From: an uncultured Pelagibacteraceae bacterium
GTDB taxonomy: Bacteria > Pseudomonadota > Alphaproteobacteria > Pelagibacterales > Pelagibacteraceae
NCBI GenBank assembly: GCA_902570785.1
Contig: CACFZK010000006.1
Location: 1-64,000 of the forward strand
Reading direction: 5' to 3'
DNA: 64,000 nucleotides
A program made the translations under genes and the position numbers. The notes below the pieces were generated by a model. The model searched no databases and had not been told where the DNA came from. It saw nothing but the letters and a program-made list of their open reading frames with translations. This document shows, one piece after another, positions 33,043 to 42,479 of the stretch (positions are counted from its first letter, which is position 1; every line of letters starts with the position of its first letter).

Positions 33043-34227
33043 ATGTCTGAAAAAAAATCGGTAGTAATTACATCGGCAGTCAGAACGGCCATTGGTTCTT
33101 TAGGGGGAACTCTGAAGAATATACCAGCATATAAATTGGGCTCTTCTGTCATCTCTAGTGCAATTAAAAAATCTAATTTAAAACCTTCAGAAATTGACGA
33201 AGTTATAATGGGGCATGTATTAACAGGTGGCGCTGGACAGAACCCAGCACGTCAAGCTGCTATTGAATCAAAATTGCCAAAAGAAATTCCTTCATATGTT
33301 GTTAATCAAGTTTGTGGTTCGGGTTTAAGATCTATAGCTTCTGGTTATCATTCGATTCTTTCTGATAACTCAAATATTGTTATTGCAGGTGGTCAAGAAA
33401 GCATGTCACAAGCTCCACACGTAGTTCATCTAAGAAATGGAAAAAAATTAGGAGACACAGAACTGATCGACTCTATGATTAAAGATGGCCTTTGGGATGC
33501 ATTTAATGGTTATCACATGGGGATCACAGCAGAAAATGTTGCTCAGCAATTTCAAGTAACAAGAAAAGATCAGGATAAATTTGCGTTTGACTCTCAGTCA
33601 AAAGCTTTAAAAGCACAAAAGGAAAATAAATTTGATGATGAAATAGTTCCTTATGAAATCCAACTAAAAAAAGGTAATACTATTTTCAATAAGGATGAAC
33701 ATCCAAGAGCAACCACATCCCTTGATACTTTAAGTAGATTGCGAGGAGCATTTAAAAAAGATGGAACTGTAACTGCTGGGAATGCATCAGGTATTAATGA
33801 TGGTGCGGCAGCAGTAATTTTAATGTCAAAGGAAGAGGCAGAGAAAAGAGGGTTAAAACCTTTGGCGGAAATTAAATCATGGGCATCATGTGGAGTAGAC
33901 CCATCAATTATGGGAACAGGACCTATACCATCTTCAAAAAAAGCTTTGGAAATTGCTGGATGGTCTTCAAAAGATTTAGACTTAATAGAAGCTAATGAAG
34001 CTTTTGCGGCTCAAAGCTGTGCTGTTGTAAAAGAACTTTCACTTCCAATAGAAAAGGTAAATGTAAACGGTGGTTCAATTGCCCTTGGCCATCCAATTGG
34101 TGCTTCAGGCACGAGAATTTTTGTCACATTAATTCATGAAATGTTAAAAAGAGATTCCAAAAAGGGTCTGGCTACGCTATGTATTGGGGGAGGCATGGGT
34201 GTTGCTATGTGTATTGAACGAAAATGA
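33043..34227 (+). CDS. Acetyl-CoA C-acetyltransferase (thiolase)
   Basis: VNQVCGSGLRSIASG, NVNGGSIALGHPIGASGTRI, CIGGGMGVAMCIE. Confidence 0.94.
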   Translation: MSEKKSVVITSAVRTAIGSLGGTLKNIPAYKLGSSVISSAIKKSNLKPSEIDEVIMGHVLTGGAGQNPARQAAIESKLPKEIPSYVVNQVCGSGLRSIASGYHSILSDNSNIVIAGGQESMSQAPHVVHLRNGKKLGDTELIDSMIKDGLWDAFNGYHMGITAENVAQQFQVTRKDQDKFAFDSQSKALKAQKENKFDDEIVPYEIQLKKGNTIFNKDEHPRATTSLDTLSRLRGAFKKDGTVTAGNASGINDGAAAVILMSKEEAEKRGLKPLAEIKSWASCGVDPSIMGTGPIPSSKKALEIAGWSSKDLDLIEANEAFAAQSCAVVKELSLPIEKVNVNGGSIALGHPIGASGTRIFVTLIHEMLKRDSKKGLATLCIGGGMGVAMCIERK

Positions 34228-34364
34228 AATTATCTAAACCAAGAAAAAAACTAAAAAATAGAGCAATCAGTAAAGTACCATTTACTGTAAGAGGATATCA
34301 GTATTACTATGGAGCAATAATTTTAGTAGTTTTATTAATTGGTTTTAGCCAAGTATTTTCTTAA
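34224..34364 (+). CDS. Putative 46-aa single-TM protein MKLSKPRKKLKNRAISKVPFTVRGYQYYYGAIILVVLLIGFSQVFS
   Basis: ATGA overlap with thiolase stop; basic N-terminus plus one hydrophobic helix; not in the ORF track. Confidence 0.55.
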   Translation: MKLSKPRKKLKNRAISKVPFTVRGYQYYYGAIILVVLLIGFSQVFS

Positions 34365-34460
34365 TAAAATTTTCTGAATTAATACCTGAGAGTTTATATC
34401 GGGTCTTTTCTTTTTAAATATAAGTCTTAAAAGTTGCATAAAACATATTGCAAAATCGAA

Positions 34461-34503
34461 GTGTCAAAAAAGCGGATAAATTGTGTCAAAAATTGTGTAT
34501 AAT
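34461..34503 (+). promoter_or_regulatory. Putative aceE promoter with 10-nt direct repeat (GTGTCAAAAA x2) and TATAAT
   Basis: gtgtcaaaaa at 34461-34470 and 34483-34492; TATAAT at 34498-34503. Confidence 0.4.
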
Positions 34504-34509
34504 AAATGA

Positions 34510-37500
34510 ATGGCGAAGAATATATCTGTTCCTGATATAGGTGATTTTAAGGATGTTGAGATAATCGAAGTACTTGTAAAACCTGGTGACCAAGTAAAAA
34601 AAAACGATCCAATTGTTACTTTAGAGAGCGACAAATCAAGTGTTGAGGTGCCTTGCCCAACTGAAGGTAAAATTTATGAATTAAAAGTAAAAATTGGAGA
34701 TAAGGTTTCTGAAGGAAGTATTCTTGCCACCTTGGAAGGTGAAAATGAGAAGAAAGAAGAAATTGCTTCTCCAAAAAAAGAAATTGAAGAACCTAAAAAA
34801 GAAATAGTTCAACACACAGAAAAAACAAATGGGTTGAGGAATGGTAGAGAAACAATTTATGCTCAACCAATTTCTAAAGATGATATAGATCCTGCGGAAA
34901 CACAAGAATGGTTGGACTCACTTAGAGCTGTAGTAAAATCAGACGGGTCCTCTAGAGCAGGTTATCTGCTTAAGAAAGTAATTGACGAAGCATATACTCA
35001 AGGATTAACTTTACCTGATACAAGAACTACACCTTATATAAATACTATACCATCAACAGCTGACGTCAGATCCCCGGGTGATCAAAACTTAGAAAGAAAA
35101 ATTAGAGCTTACATAAGATGGAATGCGGCTGCCATGGTTGTTAAAGCTAACAAAAAAAATCCAGAGTTAGGTGGTCACATTGGTACTTTTGCATCTGCAG
35201 CAACGTTGTATGACGTAGGTATGAACCATTTTTGGAGAGCAAAAAACAATAAGTTTGGAGGAGATTTGGTTTATTTTCAAGGTCACAGTGCACCAGGTAT
35301 GTATGCAAGAGCTTTTTTAGAGGGAAGAATATCAGAAAAACAATTGGATAAATTTAGACAAGAAGTTGAAAAAGGTGGATTGTCCTCTTACCCGCATCCA
35401 TGGTTGATGCCAAAATTTTGGCAGTTCCCAACTGTATCTATGGGACTTGGACCAATGATGGCAATTTATCAAGCAAGGTTTACTAAGTATTTAATTAACA
35501 GAGGTCTTTTAAAAGATCAGGATAGAAAAATTTGGTGTCACTTGGGTGATGGTGAAATGGACGAACCTGAAAGTTTTGGTGCAGTGGGACTAGCAGCACG
35601 AGAGAAACTAGATAATTTAATTTTTGTTATAAATTGTAACCTTCAAAGATTGGACGGGCCTGTAAGAGGTAATGGAAAAATTATTCAAGAACTTGAAGGT
35701 AGATTTAGAGGATCGGGATGGAATGTAATCAAAGTTATTTGGGGTTCTTACTGGGATCAACTTTTATCTAAAGATAAAACTGGTTTACTAGTTAAAAGAA
35801 TGACTGAAGCAGTCGATGGTGAATATCAGGCATTCAAAGCAAAAGGTGGGGCATACGTAAGAGAGAAATTTTTTGGTAAATATCCTGAATTAAAAGACTT
35901 GGTAGCAAATATGACTGATGCTGATATTTGGAAATTAAATAGAGGAGGACACGATCCTCATAAAGTTTACTCAGCTTATCATGCTGCTGTTCAATGCAAA
36001 GGTAAGCCAACAGTAATAATAGCTAAAACAATTAAAGGTTATGGAATGGGTAAATCTGGTGAGAGTATAAATACGACACACCAACAAAAGAAATTAGACG
36101 AGGAAGATTTATTATTTTACAGAGATAGATTTAATGTGCCACTTACTGATAAGCAGGTTAAAAATATTGAATATTACAAACCATCAGAAAATTCACCAGA
36201 AATAAAGTATTTAAAAAATTGCAGAGTTAAGCTTGGTGGACACATTCCTGAGAGAACCACTTTTGCAAAACCAGTTAAAACACCTCCTCAAGATATATTT
36301 GAAAGTTTTATGAAGTCCACGGGTGATAAGGAAATGTCAACTACCATGGCTCTTGTAAGAATGCTTGCGAATTTACTTAGAGATAAAAATGTCGCTCCAA
36401 GGTTAGTGCCAATCATTGCAGATGAAGCAAGAACTTTTGGTATGGAAGGTTTTTTTCAAAAAATTGGTATCTATGCGCATGAAGGTCAAAAGTATGAACC
36501 TGTGGACTCTGAGCAATTAAGTTCTTACAGAGAAGATAAAAGTGGCCAAGTTTTACAAGAAGGTATTACAGAGGCAGGAGCAATGTCATCTTGGATTGCA
36601 GCTGGAACTTCTTACACAAATCATGATTTAGAAATGGTTCCCATTTATTTATTTTATTCAATGTTTGGTTTTCAAAGAATTGGGGACTTAGCTTGGGCCG
36701 CAGCAGACTCTCAGACAAGAGGTTTTTTGATTGGAGCAACATCTGGAAAAACAACCTTAGCCGGTGAGGGATTACAACACCAGGATGGACATAGTCTTCT
36801 CATGGCATCTGCAATACCTAACTGCGTAAGTTATGACCCTACTTTTTCATATGAGATGGCGGTTATTTTTAGAGATGGATTAAAAAGGATGCACGAGAAA
36901 AAAGAAAATATTTATTACTACATAACTGCAATGAATGAAAATTATACTCATCCTGAAAAACCTGCTGGTTCAGATCAAGGAATTTTGAAAGGGATGTATT
37001 TGTTTAAAAGTTATAAGGGAAAAGGAAAAGCAAAAGTACAGATGTTAGGATCTGGATCAATTTTAAGAGAAGTTATTAAAGCTGCCGAAACTTTATCAAA
37101 AGATTACGGAGTAGATTGTAATGTTTGGAGTGCTACTAGTTTCAATGAATTAAAGAAAGATGGTATGGAAGTTGAAAGAAGAAATTTATTAAATCCAAAA
37201 GAGAAGCCTAAGAAAAGTTATGTACAAAAATGTTTAGATTCTCAAGAGGGAATTATATTTGCAGCATCAGATTATATAAGATCACATACAGACCAAATAA
37301 GACCATATCTTAATAAGCCATTCTATACATTGGGCACTGATGGTTTTGGAAGAAGTGATACAAGAAAGGAATTAAGAAAATTTTTTGAAGTTGATAAAAA
37401 GCATATTGTTACATACACTTTAAGCGCATTAGCAAAAGAACAATTGATGGCTTCAGAACATGCAGAAAAAGCAATTAAAAAATACAATATTGATCAAACA

Positions 37501-37524
37501 AAAGTTTTTCCAACAAAATTATAG
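34510..37524 (+). CDS. aceE: Pyruvate dehydrogenase E1 component, homodimeric AceE type, with N-terminal lipoyl domain
   Basis: N-term VTLESDKSSVEVP lipoylation motif; then AceE-type GGHIGTFASAATLYDVGMNHFWR, WCHLGDGEMDEPES, NCNLQRLDGPVRGNGKIIQELE, TDGFGRSDTRKELRKFFEVD. Confidence 0.92.
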   Translation: MAKNISVPDIGDFKDVEIIEVLVKPGDQVKKNDPIVTLESDKSSVEVPCPTEGKIYELKVKIGDKVSEGSILATLEGENEKKEEIASPKKEIEEPKKEIVQHTEKTNGLRNGRETIYAQPISKDDIDPAETQEWLDSLRAVVKSDGSSRAGYLLKKVIDEAYTQGLTLPDTRTTPYINTIPSTADVRSPGDQNLERKIRAYIRWNAAAMVVKANKKNPELGGHIGTFASAATLYDVGMNHFWRAKNNKFGGDLVYFQGHSAPGMYARAFLEGRISEKQLDKFRQEVEKGGLSSYPHPWLMPKFWQFPTVSMGLGPMMAIYQARFTKYLINRGLLKDQDRKIWCHLGDGEMDEPESFGAVGLAAREKLDNLIFVINCNLQRLDGPVRGNGKIIQELEGRFRGSGWNVIKVIWGSYWDQLLSKDKTGLLVKRMTEAVDGEYQAFKAKGGAYVREKFFGKYPELKDLVANMTDADIWKLNRGGHDPHKVYSAYHAAVQCKGKPTVIIAKTIKGYGMGKSGESINTTHQQKKLDEEDLLFYRDRFNVPLTDKQVKNIEYYKPSENSPEIKYLKNCRVKLGGHIPERTTFAKPVKTPPQDIFESFMKSTGDKEMSTTMALVRMLANLLRDKNVAPRLVPIIADEARTFGMEGFFQKIGIYAHEGQKYEPVDSEQLSSYREDKSGQVLQEGITEAGAMSSWIAAGTSYTNHDLEMVPIYLFYSMFGFQRIGDLAWAAADSQTRGFLIGATSGKTTLAGEGLQHQDGHSLLMASAIPNCVSYDPTFSYEMAVIFRDGLKRMHEKKENIYYYITAMNENYTHPEKPAGSDQGILKGMYLFKSYKGKGKAKVQMLGSGSILREVIKAAETLSKDYGVDCNVWSATSFNELKKDGMEVERRNLLNPKEKPKKSYVQKCLDSQEGIIFAASDYIRSHTDQIRPYLNKPFYTLGTDGFGRSDTRKELRKFFEVDKKHIVTYTLSALAKEQLMASEHAEKAIKKYNIDQTKVFPTKL

Positions 37525-37530
37525 TGTTTA

Positions 37531-38784
37531 ATGGCTGAAAAAAAAATATTAGTTCCAAATATCGGAGATTTTAAAAATGTTGAAGTGATTGAGGTATTAG
37601 TTAAGTCAGGAGAACAGATCAAAAAAAATGATCCCTTAATTACTTTGGAAAGTGATAAATCAAGTGTAGAAGTTCCTGCAACTGATGAAGGAAAAATCAA
37701 TAAAATTATTGTTAAAGTTGGTGACAAAGTTTCAGAAGGAAGTGAAATATTATCATTAGAAACTGTAAGTAAAAAGGAAGAAAGCAAAAAAGCAGTTGAG
37801 ATAAAAGAAAATATTCCTGAAAAGAAAATAGTAACTGAAACTCCAAAAGAAATAGCTCCTGTAGTAAAAAAATTGACTAAAGACGGTGTATCATCTGCAA
37901 GTCCAAAGGTGAGAAAATTTGCAAGAGAATTAGGTGCTGATATCGTCCAGATACCTGGATCACAAAGAGCTGGTAGAGTAACTGAAGATGATGTGAAAAA
38001 ATTTGTAAGATCCCAGGTATCAGTAAATGAAGGAAAGGTTGAAAAGAAAGTTTACAAGGATGAGTATCCTCATGAAGCATTCGGAGAAGTAGAAAAAAAA
38101 GACCTTCCTAGAGTGAAAAAGTTATCAGGACCTCAACTTGTTAGATCATGGACTGAGATCCCTCACGTTACTCAACATGATGAGATAGATATAACTGAAA
38201 TGGAACAGTTTAGAACAACCCTAATTGATAACTATACTGGTGAAAGAATCAGAATAAGTCCTTTAGCATTTATAACTAGAGCTGTAGTCAATGCATTAAT
38301 AGAATATCCTAATTTTAATTCATCTATAGATACTGCAACTAACAAATTAATATTTAAAAAGTATTATCATGTAGGCTTTGCCGTAGATACACCACATGGT
38401 TTGATGGTCCCAAAAATGAGAAATGTTGATCAAATGGGTTTAAAAGAAATTTATGAAGAACTTAAAAGAGTAAGTAAATTATGTAAGGAGCTAAAAATTG
38501 ATAAAAAGGAATTCTTTGGTGGTTCTATGACAATATCAAGCCTTGGCGGTATCGGAGGAAATTTTTTCACACCAATTATAAATCCTCCTGAGGTAGCAAT
38601 TCTAGGAGTGGGAAAAACATTTGAAAAAGTGAAAAAGGTAAATGGTCAGTTTATCGAAAGAAAAATATTACCAATCTCTTTGTCATATGACCATAGAGTT
38701 ATAGATGGTGCTGAAGGTGCAAGATTTTGTGTCCACTTATCTAAAAGCTTGGGTAAAGATTTTGCATTCAAGCTAGCTGTCTAA
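37531..38784 (+). CDS. aceF: Dihydrolipoyllysine-residue acetyltransferase (PDH E2)
   Basis: Lipoyl motif ESDKSSVEVP, peripheral-subunit-binding domain ASPKVRKFARELGAD, catalytic SYDHRVIDGAEG. Confidence 0.93.
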   Translation: MAEKKILVPNIGDFKNVEVIEVLVKSGEQIKKNDPLITLESDKSSVEVPATDEGKINKIIVKVGDKVSEGSEILSLETVSKKEESKKAVEIKENIPEKKIVTETPKEIAPVVKKLTKDGVSSASPKVRKFARELGADIVQIPGSQRAGRVTEDDVKKFVRSQVSVNEGKVEKKVYKDEYPHEAFGEVEKKDLPRVKKLSGPQLVRSWTEIPHVTQHDEIDITEMEQFRTTLIDNYTGERIRISPLAFITRAVVNALIEYPNFNSSIDTATNKLIFKKYYHVGFAVDTPHGLMVPKMRNVDQMGLKEIYEELKRVSKLCKELKIDKKEFFGGSMTISSLGGIGGNFFTPIINPPEVAILGVGKTFEKVKKVNGQFIERKILPISLSYDHRVIDGAEGARFCVHLSKSLGKDFAFKLAV

Positions 38785-39681
38785 ATGAATAAAAAAATAT
38801 TTTCGCTAATTTGCGCTGTCTCTTGTTCATTAATTTGGGGAACAGCATTTGTTGCTCAGGATATGGGTATGGACTATATAGGACCTTATACATTTTCTGC
38901 TGTCAGATTATTGCTAGGATTTTTCACCCTATTACCTTTTTTTTTTATTTTTGAATTTAAAAAAGTCAAAGAGACAAGATTAAGTTTTGAAAAAATATTT
39001 ATTTATCTTTTTTTTCTTGGTTTTTTCTTAGCAGGTGGAAATATTTTTCAACAAGTTTCTCTTTTGTATACAGATGTTGCTAATTCAGCAGTTTTTACAG
39101 TTTTGTATGTAGTGATAGTTCCTATAATAGCCTACTTTCTTTTCTCAAAAAAAATTCATAATTCTGTTTGGCCTTCAGTTTTGATGTGTTTAGTCGGAGG
39201 TTTATTTTTAAGTGAACTTGGAAATCTACGTGTGAGATTTGGTGACTCTTTAGTTGTAGTAGGTGCTTTTTTTTGGGCCTTCCACATAGTATTTATATCT
39301 AAATTTCTAAAGATTTTTAATTATCCAATCACAATTGCAACTTTTCAATGTTTAAGTGCCTCTTTAATTTCCTTTATACCGGCTTTCTCCTTTGAATTTA
39401 TTTCGCTTAAACTTATATCAATGGAGACTACTGAATTAATTTATGCGGGAGTGTTATCAAGTGGAATAGCTTTTATGTTACAGGTTTTTGGTCAGCAAAA
39501 TCTTTCTCCTGCACCTGTTGCTATTATTTTTTCTCTAGAGGGTGTTTTTGGATCGATTGCAGCTTGGATAGTCTTAGATCAATATTTAAATGAATTTAAA
39601 ATATTTGGAATAATAATAATTTTATCAGCAGTTATTTTCTCACAACTAGCTCCAATGTATGGTAAAAGAAAACATGGATGA
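38785..39681 (+). CDS. EamA/DMT-family transporter
   Basis: Two EamA-like repeats, multi-TM, SLIWGTAFVAQDMG. Confidence 0.85.
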   Translation: MNKKIFSLICAVSCSLIWGTAFVAQDMGMDYIGPYTFSAVRLLLGFFTLLPFFFIFEFKKVKETRLSFEKIFIYLFFLGFFLAGGNIFQQVSLLYTDVANSAVFTVLYVVIVPIIAYFLFSKKIHNSVWPSVLMCLVGGLFLSELGNLRVRFGDSLVVVGAFFWAFHIVFISKFLKIFNYPITIATFQCLSASLISFIPAFSFEFISLKLISMETTELIYAGVLSSGIAFMLQVFGQQNLSPAPVAIIFSLEGVFGSIAAWIVLDQYLNEFKIFGIIIILSAVIFSQLAPMYGKRKHG

Positions 39682-40060
39682 AACTAATTCAGGTTATGCA
39701 AAACATGTTGGCGGACTTAAGAGTAAAAAAATTGATAGTTCTCTTTTTGAATACGAGACTGAAGTAAAGGAAATACACCTTAACACTGCTGGTATGGCAC
39801 ATGGCGGGTTCCTTACGTTTATAGCTGACACTGGTATGGGTAATGCTGCACACCAAGTTGCTGGTAACAAAAGATGTGTAACAATTTCTTTAGAAATGAA
39901 ATTTATATCTGCGGGTAAATTAGGAGACAAACTTATTGCTAAAGTAAAAGTTCAAAAGAAAACTAATACTTTAGTATTCTTAACTTGTGAGATTATTAAT
40001 TCGCAAGGCGTAGTAGCTGTTACTTCGGGTGTATGGAAAATTTTGAAAGTTGATAAGTAA
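39659..40060 (+). CDS. PaaI-family hotdog-fold thioesterase
   Basis: NTAGMAHGGFLTFIADTGMGNAA motif. Confidence 0.85.
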   Translation: MVKENMDETNSGYAKHVGGLKSKKIDSSLFEYETEVKEIHLNTAGMAHGGFLTFIADTGMGNAAHQVAGNKRCVTISLEMKFISAGKLGDKLIAKVKVQKKTNTLVFLTCEIINSQGVVAVTSGVWKILKVDK

Positions 40061-40061
40061 A

Positions 40062-42422
40062 TCAATTCGCTTTGGTTCTTCTATAATTAAAATATCCAAA
40101 AATAAAAAGAGTTATTAATGAAAATGGATAAATAATTGCTTTATTTGGTCTGTCTAAATTTTCGATTTTAAATTCACTAATTACATCTCCTGTTTCCATT
40201 CCCATTTTTTTTGCTATTCCATTCCATTTCAAATTATCAACTGTAATTCTACCATCAATGTTTTTTAAAGTTATACCTGCATCTTCTAAGGAATACTGAT
40301 TTTCAAAACTTTTTTTATCTATCACAAAAAGTCTATACCGATCCCCGTACTCTGTTCTCCTTGTTACTTTAATATGCACATCCCTATTCGGTTCAAATTC
40401 AATCAAGCTAATTTTTTCAGCATTGAGTTGTTTATTTTCAAATTTTGGAGAAAATTTATCTAAAATATATCCTGGTCTAAATAATGACATAGCTATTACA
40501 ATAAAAATAATAATTTCATACCATCTAAGTTTATTTATAAACCAACCTTGTGTTGCTGAGGTGAATACCAAAATTGCTATCAGAGAGGTTGTAACAACTA
40601 AAAATCCATGCCATAAACTTTCTATACCAATTAATAATAATTCATTATTAAAAATAAATACTATCGGAAGTATTCCGGTTCTTAAACTATACCAAAAAGC
40701 TTGTATTCCAGTTTTGATTGGATCTGCTCTTGAAATTGCTGCTGCTGCATAAGATGCCAAACCAACAGGGGGTGTGACATCAGCCATTAATCCATAATAA
40801 AAAACATATAAATGAATTGCAATTAGTGGAAAAATATAACCAGAAGCATTTCCTACTTCTACAACTACCTGCGCCATCAAAGCGGCAACAACTAAATAGT
40901 TTGCAGTTGTTGGTAAACCCATTCCCAAGATAATACAAAGTAAGGCAGTGAGTACTAACAAAGTTATTATATTCCCACCAGATATAGCTTCTACAATAAC
41001 TATTAAGTTGTTACTTAACCCAGTAGAAGCTACTGCCCCGACTATTATTCCTGCAGTTGCTATCGCGATCGCAACGCTAATCATATTGATTGCTCCTTTT
41101 TCAAGACCGCCAACAACTTTGTTAAAACCTACTTTAAGGGCATTAGATAAACTAAGATCATTTTTTTTTGCGTCTAATAATTCTTTTACAAAAATTATTA
41201 ACATTAGTGACAATATTGAATAAAATACGGATGATGCAGCTGTCCATCTTTCAACTAATAGCAAATAAATAAGAATAAAAATTGGAATTAGAAAGTGAAT
41301 TCCTCCTAAAAAAGTTTTTCCCAATTTAGGTATTTCACTTTCAGGTAATCCTTTAATATTTAATTTCACGGATTCTAAATGTGAAATATAAAATAAAGCA
41401 ATGTAGGAGATAACCGCCGGTAAAAATGCATGAGTAATAACAGTAAAATATGATATGCCTAAAAGTTCTGCCATAACAAAAGCTGCAGCCCCCATAATTG
41501 GTGGCATAATCTGTCCGTTTACAGAAGCAGCTACTTCAACAGCTCCTGCCTTAACTGGCGGTAAGCCAGTTTTTTTCATAATTGGTATTGTAAATGTTCC
41601 AGTAGTTACAGTATTTGCAACGGACGAACCAGAAATTAAACCGGTTAATCCTGAAGCCAAAATTGCTGCTTTTGCCGGGCCACCTCTCATTTTTCCAACT
41701 AAAGCAAATGCTAAATTTAAAAAATATTTTCCACCTCCGGCAACATCTAAAATTGCGCCAAATAATACAAAAAGAAATATAAAACTGACTGAGACACTTA
41801 TTGGTATCCCAAATATTGCCTCTCCTCCAAACCAGTGATAACCCACTAATCTTGTCAAAGATAATCCTTGATGCGAAATTAGATCTGGCATTGATTGTCC
41901 AAATACTGAAAAAAGTAAAAAAATTAATGCAATAACTACTAATGGAATTCCAATGGCTCTTCGTGTAGCCTCTAACAAAAGAATAATTCCTAAAGATCCC
42001 AGTATAACTTCATAAGGTATAACAAAACCAAATAAATTTATTTTGGCCATTATTCCTTGTCGATAAACTAAGCCTTCATAATCAAAGAATATATATAATG
42101 TTGCCACTAAACCTATAATTACTAAGAAAATATCAAATATAGATATTGGTTTGTCTCTACTTTTCTTGAGACCTGGATACGCTAAAAAACATAACGCTAA
42201 TCCAAATGCAAGATGAACTGACCGTGCTGGTACATCAATTATCTTTCCGAAATCTAATATGAATGGTAACGGAGATGCATACCAAAGCTGAAATAATGAC
42301 CATGAGATAGCAATCGTAGCAACAAGTTTTAAATTCCAATTTTTTAATTTTCTTCTTGAACCACCTTCTTCATCGAATCTTTCAAAAAAATTCGGTTTGT
42401 CTGGATCTGGCACTGAACTCAT
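40062..42422 (-). CDS. TRAP transporter fused permease (4TM-12TM) with DUF3394-like C-terminal region
   Basis: GLISGSSVANTVTTGTFTIPIMKKTGLPPVKAGAVEVAASVNGQIMPPIMGAAAF and GMGLPTTANYLV motifs. Confidence 0.9.
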   Translation of the reverse strand: MSSVPDPDKPNFFERFDEEGGSRRKLKNWNLKLVATIAISWSLFQLWYASPLPFILDFGKIIDVPARSVHLAFGLALCFLAYPGLKKSRDKPISIFDIFLVIIGLVATLYIFFDYEGLVYRQGIMAKINLFGFVIPYEVILGSLGIILLLEATRRAIGIPLVVIALIFLLFSVFGQSMPDLISHQGLSLTRLVGYHWFGGEAIFGIPISVSVSFIFLFVLFGAILDVAGGGKYFLNLAFALVGKMRGGPAKAAILASGLTGLISGSSVANTVTTGTFTIPIMKKTGLPPVKAGAVEVAASVNGQIMPPIMGAAAFVMAELLGISYFTVITHAFLPAVISYIALFYISHLESVKLNIKGLPESEIPKLGKTFLGGIHFLIPIFILIYLLLVERWTAASSVFYSILSLMLIIFVKELLDAKKNDLSLSNALKVGFNKVVGGLEKGAINMISVAIAIATAGIIVGAVASTGLSNNLIVIVEAISGGNIITLLVLTALLCIILGMGLPTTANYLVVAALMAQVVVEVGNASGYIFPLIAIHLYVFYYGLMADVTPPVGLASYAAAAISRADPIKTGIQAFWYSLRTGILPIVFIFNNELLLIGIESLWHGFLVVTTSLIAILVFTSATQGWFINKLRWYEIIIFIVIAMSLFRPGYILDKFSPKFENKQLNAEKISLIEFEPNRDVHIKVTRRTEYGDRYRLFVIDKKSFENQYSLEDAGITLKNIDGRITVDNLKWNGIAKKMGMETGDVISEFKIENLDRPNKAIIYPFSLITLFIFGYFNYRRTKAN

Positions 42423-42442
42423 TATGAGACAATAAAAAAAAA

Positions 42443-42464
42443 GGCCCAGTTAATCAACTGGGCC
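42443..42464 (-). terminator. Rho-independent terminator/attenuator hairpin between TAXI binding protein and TRAP permease
   Basis: Minus strand GGCCCAGT-TGATTA-ACTGGGCC followed by a run of about nine Ts, ending just before the permease ATG. Confidence 0.85.
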
Positions 42465-42479
42465 TTTTTAATAAATAGC

